The translations under genes were made by a program, and so were the position numbers. Under the pieces are notes generated by a model. The model worked only from the letters and a program-made list of their open reading frames with translations. It had not been told where the DNA came from and did no database searches. Positions 45,574 to 53,426 of a DNA stretch of 64,000 nt are shown in pieces (position 1 is the first letter of the stretch; each line of letters opens with the position of its first letter). The stretch is from Lewinella sp. LCG006. Lineage in GTDB: Bacteria > Bacteroidota > Bacteroidia > Chitinophagales > Saprospiraceae. The DNA lies in contig NZ_CP160680.1 in the NCBI RefSeq assembly GCF_040784935.1, positions 4,124,501 to 4,188,500 of the forward strand, given 5' to 3'.

Positions 45574-46788
45574 CTAACCCAACTTCCCAGCAATAAACGC
45601 CGTCGTCCAGGCCGACTGGAAGTTGTAGCCGCCGGTGATGCCATCAATGTCCATGACTTCACCCGCGAAGTAGAGGTTTTTACAAACCCTGCTTTGCATA
45701 GTGCTAAAGTCGATATCCTGAAGGCTCACGCCGCCACAGGTGACAAACTCTTCCTTAAAGGTGGTCTTGCCCCGCACGGCATAGACGTCATTGGTGAGCA
45801 GCGCAACGAGCTTGTTGATGCCGTTTTTACCGATCTCTCCCCATACCTTATCCTCGGGCAGTTGGGCTTTGGTGAGTAAAAAGCGCCAGAGCCGTTTGGG
45901 CAAGTCATAAGGGGCCAGGTTAGCAGCGTTTTTCTTGGGGTGCGAGCGGACAATGCTTTGCAGGTCTTCGCGAACAGTATCATCGTTTCTACTGGCCGTC
46001 CAATTGATTTGTACGTTGAATTGGTAGTCTTTTTCGCTAAGGATGCGCGCGCCGTGAGCGGAAAGCTTCAGGATGGCCGGGCCACTCATCCCCCAATGCG
46101 TAATCAACAAGGGCCCATCGGCTTTGAGTTTGGTGCCCTGAATATTGGCCAGTGCTGGTTCTACCACCACACCCATAAGCTCTCGGACTGCTTCTTCGGG
46201 CATATTAAAGGTGAAAAGGGAAGGTACTGGTTCTTCAATTTTATGACCTAATTCTTCCAGCCAGGTTAGTCCGCTTCGCTTGGGAGAACCACCTGTGGCT
46301 ACGATGACTTTGTCAAACACCTCTGGCGCTTGATCCTCTTTGAGGAAACTCAGGAGCCATTGTTCCTCTTGCTGCTGGAGTGTTTTTACGCCGTAGCCGG
46401 TTTTAATCTCTACCCCTAGTCGGCGTGCCTCTTTAAGGAAGCAGTCGATAATACTTTGAGAACTTTGGGACTCAGGAAATACGCAATTGTCTTCCTGGAT
46501 AACCAGGGGTACCCCTCGCTGCTCAAACCAGTTCATCGTATCCTGGGTACTAAAAACGCGAAAGGCTTTTTTTAGTTGGCGGGTGCCACGCGGGTACGCC
46601 TTGATGAGTTCGGAAATAGCCGTGCAACCATTGGTAACATTGCATCGCCCTCCTCCCGAAACTTTGACCTTGGCCAGGAGTTTCGACGATTTTTCCAAAA
46701 TAATGACCGTCGCTGTCGGATGATTTTCTTTGGCCGCCAAGGCCGCAAAGAAGCCCGCAGCTCCTCCTCCAATAATGGCAACTTTCAT
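45574..46788 (-). CDS. HI0933/YhiN-type FAD-dependent oxidoreductase
   Basis: 404 residues from the ATG at 46788, placed directly before the Rossmann motif MKVAIIGGGAAGFFAALAA (GxGxxG); the frame extends to 46878 but adds no conserved sequence. Other marks are KVKVSGGGRCNVTN, VIVATGGSPKRSGLTW and the C-terminal TCGGVSLQDIDFSTMQSR...LYFAGEVMDIDGITGGYNFQSAWTTA, diagnostic of the HI0933-like family. FAD-bound cytoplasmic enzyme; the natural substrate is unsettled. It is the last clearly chromosomal gene before the accessory region. Confidence 0.92.
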   Translation of the reverse strand: MKVAIIGGGAAGFFAALAAKENHPTATVIILEKSSKLLAKVKVSGGGRCNVTNGCTAISELIKAYPRGTRQLKKAFRVFSTQDTMNWFEQRGVPLVIQEDNCVFPESQSSQSIIDCFLKEARRLGVEIKTGYGVKTLQQQEEQWLLSFLKEDQAPEVFDKVIVATGGSPKRSGLTWLEELGHKIEEPVPSLFTFNMPEEAVRELMGVVVEPALANIQGTKLKADGPLLITHWGMSGPAILKLSAHGARILSEKDYQFNVQINWTASRNDDTVREDLQSIVRSHPKKNAANLAPYDLPKRLWRFLLTKAQLPEDKVWGEIGKNGINKLVALLTNDVYAVRGKTTFKEEFVTCGGVSLQDIDFSTMQSRVCKNLYFAGEVMDIDGITGGYNFQSAWTTAFIAGKLG

Positions 46789-47170
46789 GAATGCTATTGA
46801 GTAGGTATAAAGTCTAATAAAACGCAAAGGTCTGATTTTTCTGAAGAATGCATAGCTTCCTGGCTGGACTTTCGGCATTTAAGTAATTGGGCACAGAGCG
46901 ACTTCAAATGGGATCATTGATGAAGCTGTTTAGGGGAAGTCAAGGTGTGTTTCCTGAATAACGCTAAATACTAAATACCTATTGACCCTAAAGTTGCTGA
47001 AGCTTTAACTGCGATTTTCCCTAATGCAAATTTTACTCCTGAAGCAAATTTCCGGTCCAGGCTGCCTTCTGATACGCCTGACAATACGGACATCCCTTTT
47101 TCTTCAACTGCTGCCAAAGGAAGGCCAGGGCACAAGGTTGACATAAGGCCAAAAATAAAGCCTGACTGAC
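46789..47170. other. Junction between chromosome and accessory region
   Basis: No gene is supported. A plus frame from about 46980 to the TGA at 47168 reads protein-like (VAEALTAIFPNANFTPEANFRS) and its minus complement has a CxxC pair (GCPYC), but neither matches a family I know and neither has a good start. The recombinase fragment begins abruptly right after it, so this may be foreign DNA that replaced the recombinase N-terminus. Confidence 0.35.
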
Positions 47171-47670
47171 TATTCGCCACGATTGAGAACAAGAAGCACC
47201 AGACGATGGTGTATATGGCTTACAGTGCTGGCCTGCGGGTAAGCGAGGTATGCCAATTGCAGACCCGGGACATTGATTTGGAGAGAATGACGATTCACGT
47301 TGTGAACTCGAAGGGTAGTAAGGATCGAATGGTTCCCCTAAGCCCGGCACTGGTAGCTTTGTTGCAAGCCTATTTGTTGGAGTATCAACCCACGATATGG
47401 TTATTTGCCGGGCAGCTACCTGGAGAACCCTACTCCGTGCGTAGCCTACAGACCATTTTTCGGAGAGCAAAAGAGAAAGCAGGGGTTCGCAAGGCCGTTA
47501 CTTTTCATTCTTTACGGCACAGTTATGCCACTCATTTGTTAGAATCAGGTACAGATGTACGCTTTATTCAGGAGCTTTTGGGTCACAGTGATATTAAAAC
47601 CACGCTAAGGTACACCCATGTCAGCCAACAAACGCTGCAAAAAGTCCGTAGTCCATTTGATGATCTTTTT
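47171..47670 (+). pseudogene. Tyrosine recombinase, catalytic-domain fragment (N-terminus missing)
   Basis: The frame starts inside the protein at LFATIENKKHQTMVYMAYSAGLRVSE and ends near KVRSPFDDLF. All catalytic residues are present: Arg in GLRVSE, Lys in KGSKDR, HxxR in HSLRHSYA, His in LLGHSD, and Tyr in LRYTHVS. There is a stop (TGA) directly upstream and no core-binding domain, so it cannot be a complete enzyme. The spacer between KGSKDR and the second half is short, so the extra helix of classical IntI integrases is absent; the VRSPxD end does resemble IntI. The normal stop is lost and the frame runs on into the repeat at 47715. Same direction as the cassette genes. Confidence 0.8.
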
Positions 47671-47714
47671 TGTAAAAGTACGTCAAATGGGGTATTTTGT
47701 TCGCATATAAGTAA

Positions 47715-47893
47715 GTTGTCCAAGATACTCCGCTTCGCTGCGCATCTTGGACAACGTTTTTCGGGCAAGCCCGTGCTGCACAAGCTTCTCCGCTGCGCTG
47801 CGAACCTCGCACAACACGGGACATGCGGAAATTCAAAAATTTTTCTCGGCTGCGCCGAAAATTTTCGAACTTCGCATGTCCCGAAAAACGTTG
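47715..47893 (+). repeat. attC-like 179-bp repeat A (gene-less cassette)
   Basis: Three stems in order. Hairpin 1: GTTGTCCAAGAT with ATCTTGGACAAC (47744-47755). An outer stem ACAACGTTTTTCGGG (from 47751) pairs with CCCGAAAAACGTT at the right end. Inside it are two further stems, CCCGTG...CACGGG and GGGACATGCG...CGCATGTCCC. The head GTTGTCC is the complement of GGACAAC at 47749-47755, which then starts the long palindrome. In integron terms the head and that GGACAAC are R' and R'' of one 175-bp unit carrying only an attC. Right boundary core GTTGGGGC. Confidence 0.75.
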
Positions 47894-47912
47894 GGGCGTT
47901 ATAGCTTTTGTG

Positions 47913-48104
47913 ATGATCACCCAGGGGCTAGTAAAATGCTTGAAGGAAAGCATCCCCCCAGAAAACAGTGAGAAGAAGTGCCGCAAAAGTTCTACCTTGA
48001 TGGGATGTGAAATGTCCGCATTAGTGGGAGCTGAAAAGAAGAATTCCCACCGCGCAAGTGGATATGCTGATGTTGGTGGGATATGTCCGCCGCGTGAGCA
48101 ATGA
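47913..48104 (+). CDS. Hypothetical 63-residue cassette protein
   Basis: Starts with ATG 23 bp after the cassette head (47890) and stops at 48104, 9 bp before the R'' element (48114). That is how a gene cassette is usually packed. The peptide (MITQGLVKCLKESIPPENSEKK...) is basic and cysteine-containing with no family match. The position rather than the sequence supports it; it could be a chance frame. Confidence 0.35.
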   Translation: MITQGLVKCLKESIPPENSEKKCRKSSTLMGCEMSALVGAEKKNSHRASGYADVGGICPPREQ

Positions 48105-48113
48105 AAAACAAAC

Positions 48114-48241
48114 GCCCAACAAGGTGCAGACCGACAACCCCACAAGAGGGATTTGCTTCGGGGGAAAAGAGCTGTTTGTCGAGGGGAATTGCAGTTGGAG
48201 ACATTTTCTTTGTGGGGCTGCGGCTGCACTAAACGTTGTCC
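48114..48241 (+). other. attC-like site of cassette 2
   Basis: From R'' GCCCAAC (48114-48120) to R' GTTGTCC (48235-48241). Inner arms pair: AAGGTGCAG...CCCCACAA on the left with TTGTGGGG...CTGCACT on the right. The R'' with its flank (AACGCCCAAC) is the complement of the head of its own cassette at 47890 (GTTGGGGCGTT) apart from one extra G. Length about 128 bp, within the range of Vibrio-type attC sites. Confidence 0.65.
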
Positions 48242-48413
48242 AAGATACTCCGCTTCGCTGCGCATCTTGGACAACGGTTTTCGGGCAAGCCCGTGCTGCA
48301 CAAGCTTCTCCGCTGCGCTGCGAACCTCGCACAACACGGGATATGTGGAAATTCAAAAATTTTTCTCGGCTGCGCCGAAAATTTCCGAACTTCGCATGTC
48401 CAGAAAAACGTTG
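48235..48413 (+). repeat. attC-like 179-bp repeat B (gene-less cassette)
   Basis: A second full copy of the repeat at 47715-47893, same length, with only a handful of substitutions (for example ACAACGGTTTTCGGG in the outer arm, ATATGTGG for ACATGCGG). The head GTTGTCC at 48235 joins directly to the attC-like site of cassette 2; the right core is GTTGTAAG at 48410. A frame open through the whole repeat is a by-product of its composition, since it recurs in every copy. Confidence 0.75.
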
Positions 48414-48422
48414 TAAGAAATT

Positions 48423-49361
48423 ATGAAAAATAAAGTCACCATAGTAACTCCAGTTTATAATGATTGGAAATGTCTAGAGTATCTGATACAGGACATAAAT
48501 ACATCACTAGCAAGTAAATTTGATGCTATCAATTTAGTTGTTGTAAATGATTGTTCGGTTGAGTTACCCATAATGCCAATTGAAATTCCCAAAAAAATAA
48601 CTTACTCCCAAGTTGATTTAGTTTTAAATGTTGGGCATCAAAGAGCTATTTTGATAGGTCTATGCTATTGCTACGAACAGCAGATTGACTCGGAGTTTAT
48701 AATTGTAATGGATTCTGATGGAGAAGACAATCCAAAATATATAAATCATTTCATAGACCAGGCCAATTCGTCTAGTAAAGGCCAAATAATATTTGCAAAC
48801 AGGTCAAAACGTTCGGAAAGTTTAACTTTTAAGTTATTCTACTTTTTGTATAAGAAGGCGTTTAGATTATTAACGGGATCATCTATTTCTTTTGGTAATT
48901 TTAGTTGTATCCCAAAATCCTCATTATCAAAAATATGTAATAATCCGAGTTTTTGGAATCATTATTCAGCATCCGTAATAAAATCTAAGTTACCATATGA
49001 CTTGATAATTACAGAAAGGAGTAAGCGATATTTTGGGGTTTCGAAAATGAATTTTAACAGCCTAATTCTTCATGGTCTAAGTTCACTATCTGTTTATATT
49101 GAGTCAATTATTATCCGAGTACTTAAACTAAGCTTTTTGATTTTTATACTCATGATAATCATAGGTGTAAGTGTACTATCTATCAAGTATTTTTCGGAAT
49201 ACGCTATTCCTGGATGGGCTACGAATGTATTTGGATTTATCTTCAATTTATTAATTACAGTTTTATTGTTCAATCTGTTAATAATCCTCACTCACCTAAA
49301 TAATAGAAATAAACCTATTACTAAGCCAATTGATTTCTATAAACAAATTATTAAACAATAA
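48423..49361 (+). CDS. GT2-family glycosyltransferase (dolichyl-phosphate-sugar-synthase-like)
   Basis: 312 residues. The GT-A fold begins VTIVTPVYNDWKCLEYLI; the DxD-type motif is IVMDSDGEDNPKYI. Two C-terminal membrane helices (about 228-252 and 265-290) follow, as in polyprenyl-phosphate mannose/glucose synthases such as GtrB. It would charge undecaprenyl phosphate with a sugar for a flippase-side transferase. The coding DNA is strikingly AT-rich compared with the chromosome at 1-45 kb. First of three same-strand genes; it starts 13 bp after the cassette head at 48410. Confidence 0.85.
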   Translation: MKNKVTIVTPVYNDWKCLEYLIQDINTSLASKFDAINLVVVNDCSVELPIMPIEIPKKITYSQVDLVLNVGHQRAILIGLCYCYEQQIDSEFIIVMDSDGEDNPKYINHFIDQANSSSKGQIIFANRSKRSESLTFKLFYFLYKKAFRLLTGSSISFGNFSCIPKSSLSKICNNPSFWNHYSASVIKSKLPYDLIITERSKRYFGVSKMNFNSLILHGLSSLSVYIESIIIRVLKLSFLIFILMIIIGVSVLSIKYFSEYAIPGWATNVFGFIFNLLITVLLFNLLIILTHLNNRNKPITKPIDFYKQIIKQ

Positions 49362-49367
49362 TAATTC

Positions 49368-50072
49368 ATGAAAGACTCAAAATACATAGGTAATGAATTA
49401 ACCATATTTAAAGATGCTGTAAACTGGAAACATTATTGGTATAATTCAATCAGTAAATTTATTTCAGGCGATGTACTTGAAGTAGGTGCTGGGATAGGTA
49501 TAAATACGAATCTAATTCTGCAAAATCATTCTGATATCAGGAGTATAACATCTATTGAGCCAGATAAAACACTAGCAGATCAAATTTTAGACAACCTTAA
49601 AGGAGACAGGTCAAAAGTGACAGTCCTAAATCAATATTTACAAGATTTGCCTAATGATAAAAAATTTGACACCATTATTTACATTGATGTCATTGAACAT
49701 ATTGAGCATGATTCTATAGAACTTAATAAGGCTAAATTACACTTAAAAGAAGGGGGCCTATTAATCATTTTAGTTCCTGCATATAATTATTTATTTAGCC
49801 CTTTTGATCAAGCAGTTGGGCATTACAGGAGATATAATAGAAAAATGCTTTCTGATGCAATTCCCAATGACATGAGTAAGTTAGATTTATTTTACTTAGA
49901 TTCGCTAGGACTGTGTGCATCTTTAGTGAATAAGTTTTTCTTGAAGCAGTCTTACCCAACAAGAAGTCAAATTCTAAAGTATGACAGGCTGATTGTACCT
50001 ATTTCTAAAATCATAGACAAGTTAATATTAAATTCATTTGGCAAATCATTAATCGGGATATGGAAAAAATAA
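49368..50072 (+). CDS. SAM-dependent class I methyltransferase
   Basis: 234 residues. Motif I is VLEVGAGIGINTNL; the acidic end of strand 2 is SIEPDKTLADQ; motif post-I region YIDVIEHIEHDSIELNKAKLHLKEGGLLIILVPAYNYLFSPFDQAVGHYRRYNRKML is the typical Methyltransf_11/23 ending with the HYRRY element seen in polysaccharide and lipid-sugar loci. The acceptor is unknown. It is 6 bp after the glycosyltransferase and overlaps the next gene by 13 bp, so the three act as one operon. Confidence 0.87.
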   Translation: MKDSKYIGNELTIFKDAVNWKHYWYNSISKFISGDVLEVGAGIGINTNLILQNHSDIRSITSIEPDKTLADQILDNLKGDRSKVTVLNQYLQDLPNDKKFDTIIYIDVIEHIEHDSIELNKAKLHLKEGGLLIILVPAYNYLFSPFDQAVGHYRRYNRKMLSDAIPNDMSKLDLFYLDSLGLCASLVNKFFLKQSYPTRSQILKYDRLIVPISKIIDKLILNSFGKSLIGIWKK

Positions 50073-51547
50073 ATACAGATTTTGTGTACCCTTGGGTAAA
50101 AAAGGCTTTTATACTTGCTGTTATTGGAATGTTTTTCCTTTTAGCATTGACTATCTTTTTTCAAAGTGATTTGAGAGGAGTTGAATCTAATGTTATATAC
50201 TCGATTCAATTGGCTTTAGAAAACAATGGGAGTTTATACAACTCTCCAGAAAAGCCTCCATTTAACATAACACAATACGCTCCATTATATTATATTTTAA
50301 ACGATGGCTTAATTAGTTTGTTATCAATTGAAACAGATAATTTTTTTTTGATTCGGGGCATCACTCGCATTGTCTCAGTTTTGTTAATGCTTTTGTCATT
50401 ATTTATCTTAATTGACACACTACAAAATGTGATTGGAATTAATAGAAATTCTAGCTTAATTATTAGTATGACTTATTCAATATTAAGCTTTCCTTGGTTT
50501 AATATTTCAAGACCTGACGTATTGATTCTCTTTTTTTTCATTCTATCAATAAGGTCTATACTTTTATTTCAAAAAAGCAAGAAATCAAATACAGCATTTC
50601 TTTTAGGTGTTTTTATGGCTTTAGGTGTACTATCGAAACAGACAATGGGGGGCTATATAATTTCCTTTGGGCTTTATATGATAATTGCGAAACAATGGAG
50701 ATTGGCATGTTTTTCAGCTATTTCTTTTGTGTCAACATTGGTTTTAATGTGCGGATTAATTCATATATTAGGTTACGACTTAACATATCTTTACCAAAAT
50801 ATTGTGAAGGGTATTGATAATGGAACTTCATTTTTTGCCGCCTGGAAAGCCTATAAGAATTATTTTGCGTATTTTGGTCTATTTTCCCTTGTGTTTGTCT
50901 TATTAAGTATCATTAGTTTAAAAAATTGGAAACACGTAAAAACTAATCATAATTTACTTTTTCTCATTACAATAAGCTACACAGTTGCTGTTTTCTCTTT
51001 TTTTTCGGCACTAAAAGTTGGATCAGCTATAAACTACTTTAATGAACTATTACTATGTTTATTGATTTTTATGATGTCTATTTTGGAAAGCTATAATATT
51101 CTTAAAAAGAAATTATTTTTGATTGGATTTATGCTTTTTGGGATTTCTATTGCTATCAATCATACTTTTCACTATGCTGCGCCATTGTTATTGAACTTAA
51201 AATCAATGAATTCTAACGTTAAAAATGAGAGTGACATTCCTGAAATAATAACTTTTTTAGAATCAAACCTCGGGGACAGTTATTTTTATTCTGACGATAG
51301 AACAATTGCTCAATCGTTTCCTCAGAGATGCGTATTATTTCCTACTGACATCCATAACATCACCTACAATCGAAAGGTTTTTGATTATTCTTTTTTCGAA
51401 GAATGGGCAAGAGAAAACCTTATTTTCATAATTGTCAGTCGTGATAGAAAGAAATTATATGATATTGATATAAAAAAGTATTATTCTTTGAAAATCAAAT
51501 ACCAAAATTATAATTTATATCAATTAACTTCTTACAACAAAGAATAA
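50060..51547 (+). CDS. GT39/ArnT-like membrane glycosyltransferase
   Basis: 495 residues with about 10-12 membrane helices. The first outside loop has FQSDLRGVESNVIYS and KPPFNITQYAPLYYILND, which fit the GT-C fold (acidic residues after TM1 and a conserved Pro/Tyr-rich loop). RPDVLILFFFILSIR and LGVLSKQTMGGYI follow. Such enzymes move a sugar from a polyprenyl phosphate donor onto lipid or glycan outside the membrane. Together with the GT2 and methyltransferase genes it makes a donor-synthesis plus transfer set, probably altering surface glycans. It stops 31 bp before the attC-like core at 51578. Confidence 0.8.
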   Translation: MEKINTDFVYPWVKKAFILAVIGMFFLLALTIFFQSDLRGVESNVIYSIQLALENNGSLYNSPEKPPFNITQYAPLYYILNDGLISLLSIETDNFFLIRGITRIVSVLLMLLSLFILIDTLQNVIGINRNSSLIISMTYSILSFPWFNISRPDVLILFFFILSIRSILLFQKSKKSNTAFLLGVFMALGVLSKQTMGGYIISFGLYMIIAKQWRLACFSAISFVSTLVLMCGLIHILGYDLTYLYQNIVKGIDNGTSFFAAWKAYKNYFAYFGLFSLVFVLLSIISLKNWKHVKTNHNLLFLITISYTVAVFSFFSALKVGSAINYFNELLLCLLIFMMSILESYNILKKKLFLIGFMLFGISIAINHTFHYAAPLLLNLKSMNSNVKNESDIPEIITFLESNLGDSYFYSDDRTIAQSFPQRCVLFPTDIHNITYNRKVFDYSFFEEWARENLIFIIVSRDRKKLYDIDIKKYYSLKIKYQNYNLYQLTSYNKE

Positions 51548-51584
51548 ATGCTATTAAAACGAGCGTTTATTCAAAACGTTGAAC
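51529..51584 (+). other. Compact attC-like site of cassette 4
   Basis: R'' TTCTTACAAC at 51529-51538 is the complement of the cassette head GTTGTAAGAA at 48410 (13 of 14 bases match when the comparison is extended). Inside, GAATAAATGCT pairs with AGCGTTTATTC around a 9-base loop, and CAACAAAG pairs with CAAAACGTTG. R' is GTTGAAC (51578-51584), an exact GTTRRRY core. At about 56 bp it has the size of the shortest integron attC sites. Confidence 0.75.
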
Positions 51585-51683
51585 AAAACCACCCTATTTT
51601 CCACTCCTAATTTCTTGTATTTCAATTGATTAGTCATCTGGTCTTCGCTAATTTCGTCACATCGTTCACTAAAGCAAAAAGCG

Positions 51684-51907
51684 ATGAAAACGAAAGAAGC
51701 TTATCAGCAAGGATTACGTACGTATTTAATCTTGAAGAACTACAGCCCGGCGACGGTCTCGGCGTATGGTTGTGCATTTCGACAGTTTTTGGACTGGCGT
51801 ATAGAGCGCAAGTATGGAGCGGATTTTACACCAGAGCAAGCACGCCAATATTTGCTTTATCGCTACGAATAGGGCCTGAAGTGGCAGACCATCAATGGGG
51901 ACTATTC
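51684..51907 (+). pseudogene. Tyrosine recombinase, core-binding-domain fragment cut by IS66
   Basis: MKTKEAYQQGLRTYLILKNYSPATVSAYGCAFRQFLDWRIERKYGADFTPEQARQYLLYRYE is the N-terminal SAM-like (core-binding) domain of a tyrosine recombinase. A TAG at 51870-51872 follows, yet the same frame keeps the family sequence (GLKWQTINGDYS) up to the IS66 end at 51908. The catalytic half is missing. It is the part absent from the fragment at 47171-47670; the two are likely remains of two copies of the same type of gene, since order and strand do not allow one inverted or split gene. The start lies about 100 bp after core GTTGAAC at 51578. Confidence 0.75.
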
Positions 51908-51923
51908 GTAAGCGTCCGAGCAA

Positions 51924-53405
51924 CTACAGGTCTCTGTTTCTATTTTCCTCCCACTGTGCAGGCAGTAGCTCCTCCAGTCGGTTGATAGGGTGAGCGCCAA
52001 TACGGCCAAGCACATCCGTGAGCCATTCCCATGGGTTGGCCTTTGCGTATTTGCAGCTGGCGAAGAAGCTGTACATCATGGCAGCACGTTGCGCGCCTTC
52101 GTGCGAACCCGCGAAGAGGTAATTTTTACGCCCCAAAGCAAGTGGACGGATAGAGTTTTCGATCAGGTTGTTATCGATTTCGATGCGGCCGTCTTCAAGG
52201 TAGTGGGCCAAGCGAGGAAGCTGATTTGTAGCATAGTGCAGTGCCTTACCTATGGCGCCCTTGCTTAGGTTGTTTTTCTGTTCGGTGATGACCCATTGTA
52301 AAAGTTCCTCATAAATGGCTTTGGCCTTGGCTTGTCTTAAGGTTTTGCGCTCAGCAGCGGACATCTTCGCTTCCCGGGCATGCCGTTCAATGGCGTAGAG
52401 TTGCTGTATTTTCGTCAATGCATGCTCCGCCATAGCTGGATGGTTGTCCTTAGCTTCAAAAAACTTACGGCGGATATGAGCCAGACAGCTGATGAGTTCC
52501 ACTTGGCGGCCACGGGCGAACTTATCATAGGCTGCGTAGCCATCTGACTGCAGATAGCCTGTAAAATCAGCTAGTGTTTCGGTCAAGCCATTGGCTCCTC
52601 GGCCCTTTCGATACACGAAAAGAACGTTTCCGGAAAGCGGATTGTGGAATACCCATTGATAACCCAAATGAGTATTCCCTGCCTTATTGCTGTCGAGTAC
52701 TTTCATAGTAGACTCGTCACCTTGCAGGTAGTCCGTATGGAGCACATTTTTACGCAAGGTCTCATAAAGGGGTTCGAGCAAGGTACAACAGGCCGCGAAC
52801 CAATCATTGATGGTTGATTTGTGGATCGCCCAGCCGTGATCACGCTTAAATATTTCGATCTGCCGGTAGAAAGGCAGATGATCGATGTATTTGGCAACGA
52901 ACAGATACGCTAGTAATCCAGCTTCTGCAATGCCTTTGGGGATCGGGCGTTCAGGGAGTTCGCCGATAAGGATGCTAGCAGCGTCTGGCGTTTCTTCGGT
53001 ACGCGCGTACTTCTTGCGGATATAGCGACGCTTGAGTAATACACCGGGGCGATAATCCAGTGTTTCCGTTACCTCTTCTCCTATTTCCACCATGCCAGTG
53101 GTATCTTCTGCTGGCTCAATGATGATTTCTTCAACAGGAAGATTTTCGGGCAGTTGGGTGCGACCAGGGTGCGCTTTTTTCTTGCGCTCGTAACTGATCT
53201 TTTCCTTGTCGACTTCCCCTTCGCCAGTGGCTTGATCAAGCTCCCAAAGGTCAAGTTGCTCGGGGGCAACACTGGGTACAAAACGTTCTTTGGAAGCACC
53301 GAAAATCAACCGCTTTAGTTGATCCAGCTCGTGCTGAAGCTTAGCATTTTGCTGCTTCAACTCATCGTATTCCGCCTTAGAAACAGTGGCTTCCATATGG
53401 ATCAA
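51924..53405 (-). CDS. tnpC: IS66 transposase TnpC
   Basis: 493 residues (or 490 from the ATG at 53396). N-terminal leucine-zipper-like coil (SKAEYDELKQQNAKLQHELDQLKRLIFGASKE), then the zinc/helical domain and the DDE transposase core: HTDYLQGDESTMKVLD, YLQSDGYAAYDKF, and NNLIENSIRPLALGRKNYLFAGSHEGAQRAA. These are the classical IS66 landmarks. Appears intact. Confidence 0.96.
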   Translation of the reverse strand: MIHMEATVSKAEYDELKQQNAKLQHELDQLKRLIFGASKERFVPSVAPEQLDLWELDQATGEGEVDKEKISYERKKKAHPGRTQLPENLPVEEIIIEPAEDTTGMVEIGEEVTETLDYRPGVLLKRRYIRKKYARTEETPDAASILIGELPERPIPKGIAEAGLLAYLFVAKYIDHLPFYRQIEIFKRDHGWAIHKSTINDWFAACCTLLEPLYETLRKNVLHTDYLQGDESTMKVLDSNKAGNTHLGYQWVFHNPLSGNVLFVYRKGRGANGLTETLADFTGYLQSDGYAAYDKFARGRQVELISCLAHIRRKFFEAKDNHPAMAEHALTKIQQLYAIERHAREAKMSAAERKTLRQAKAKAIYEELLQWVITEQKNNLSKGAIGKALHYATNQLPRLAHYLEDGRIEIDNNLIENSIRPLALGRKNYLFAGSHEGAQRAAMMYSFFASCKYAKANPWEWLTDVLGRIGAHPINRLEELLPAQWEENRNRDL

Positions 53406-53426
53406 AAATACAAAATCACCCCCTTT

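Noticed and set aside
47168-47175. GACTATTC shared with the left flank of IS66 (51900-51907), read as a split target duplication linking the two recombinase fragments
   Set aside because: The two recombinase fragments would join in different frames and with about 50 residues missing, so one ancestral gene split by this IS66 does not fit. Kept only as a side remark in the IS66 finding.
48236-48433. Protein-coding gene of 65 residues over repeat B (and its twin at 58241-58438)
   Set aside because: It coincides with the palindromic repeat and recurs in each copy; no independent support as a gene.
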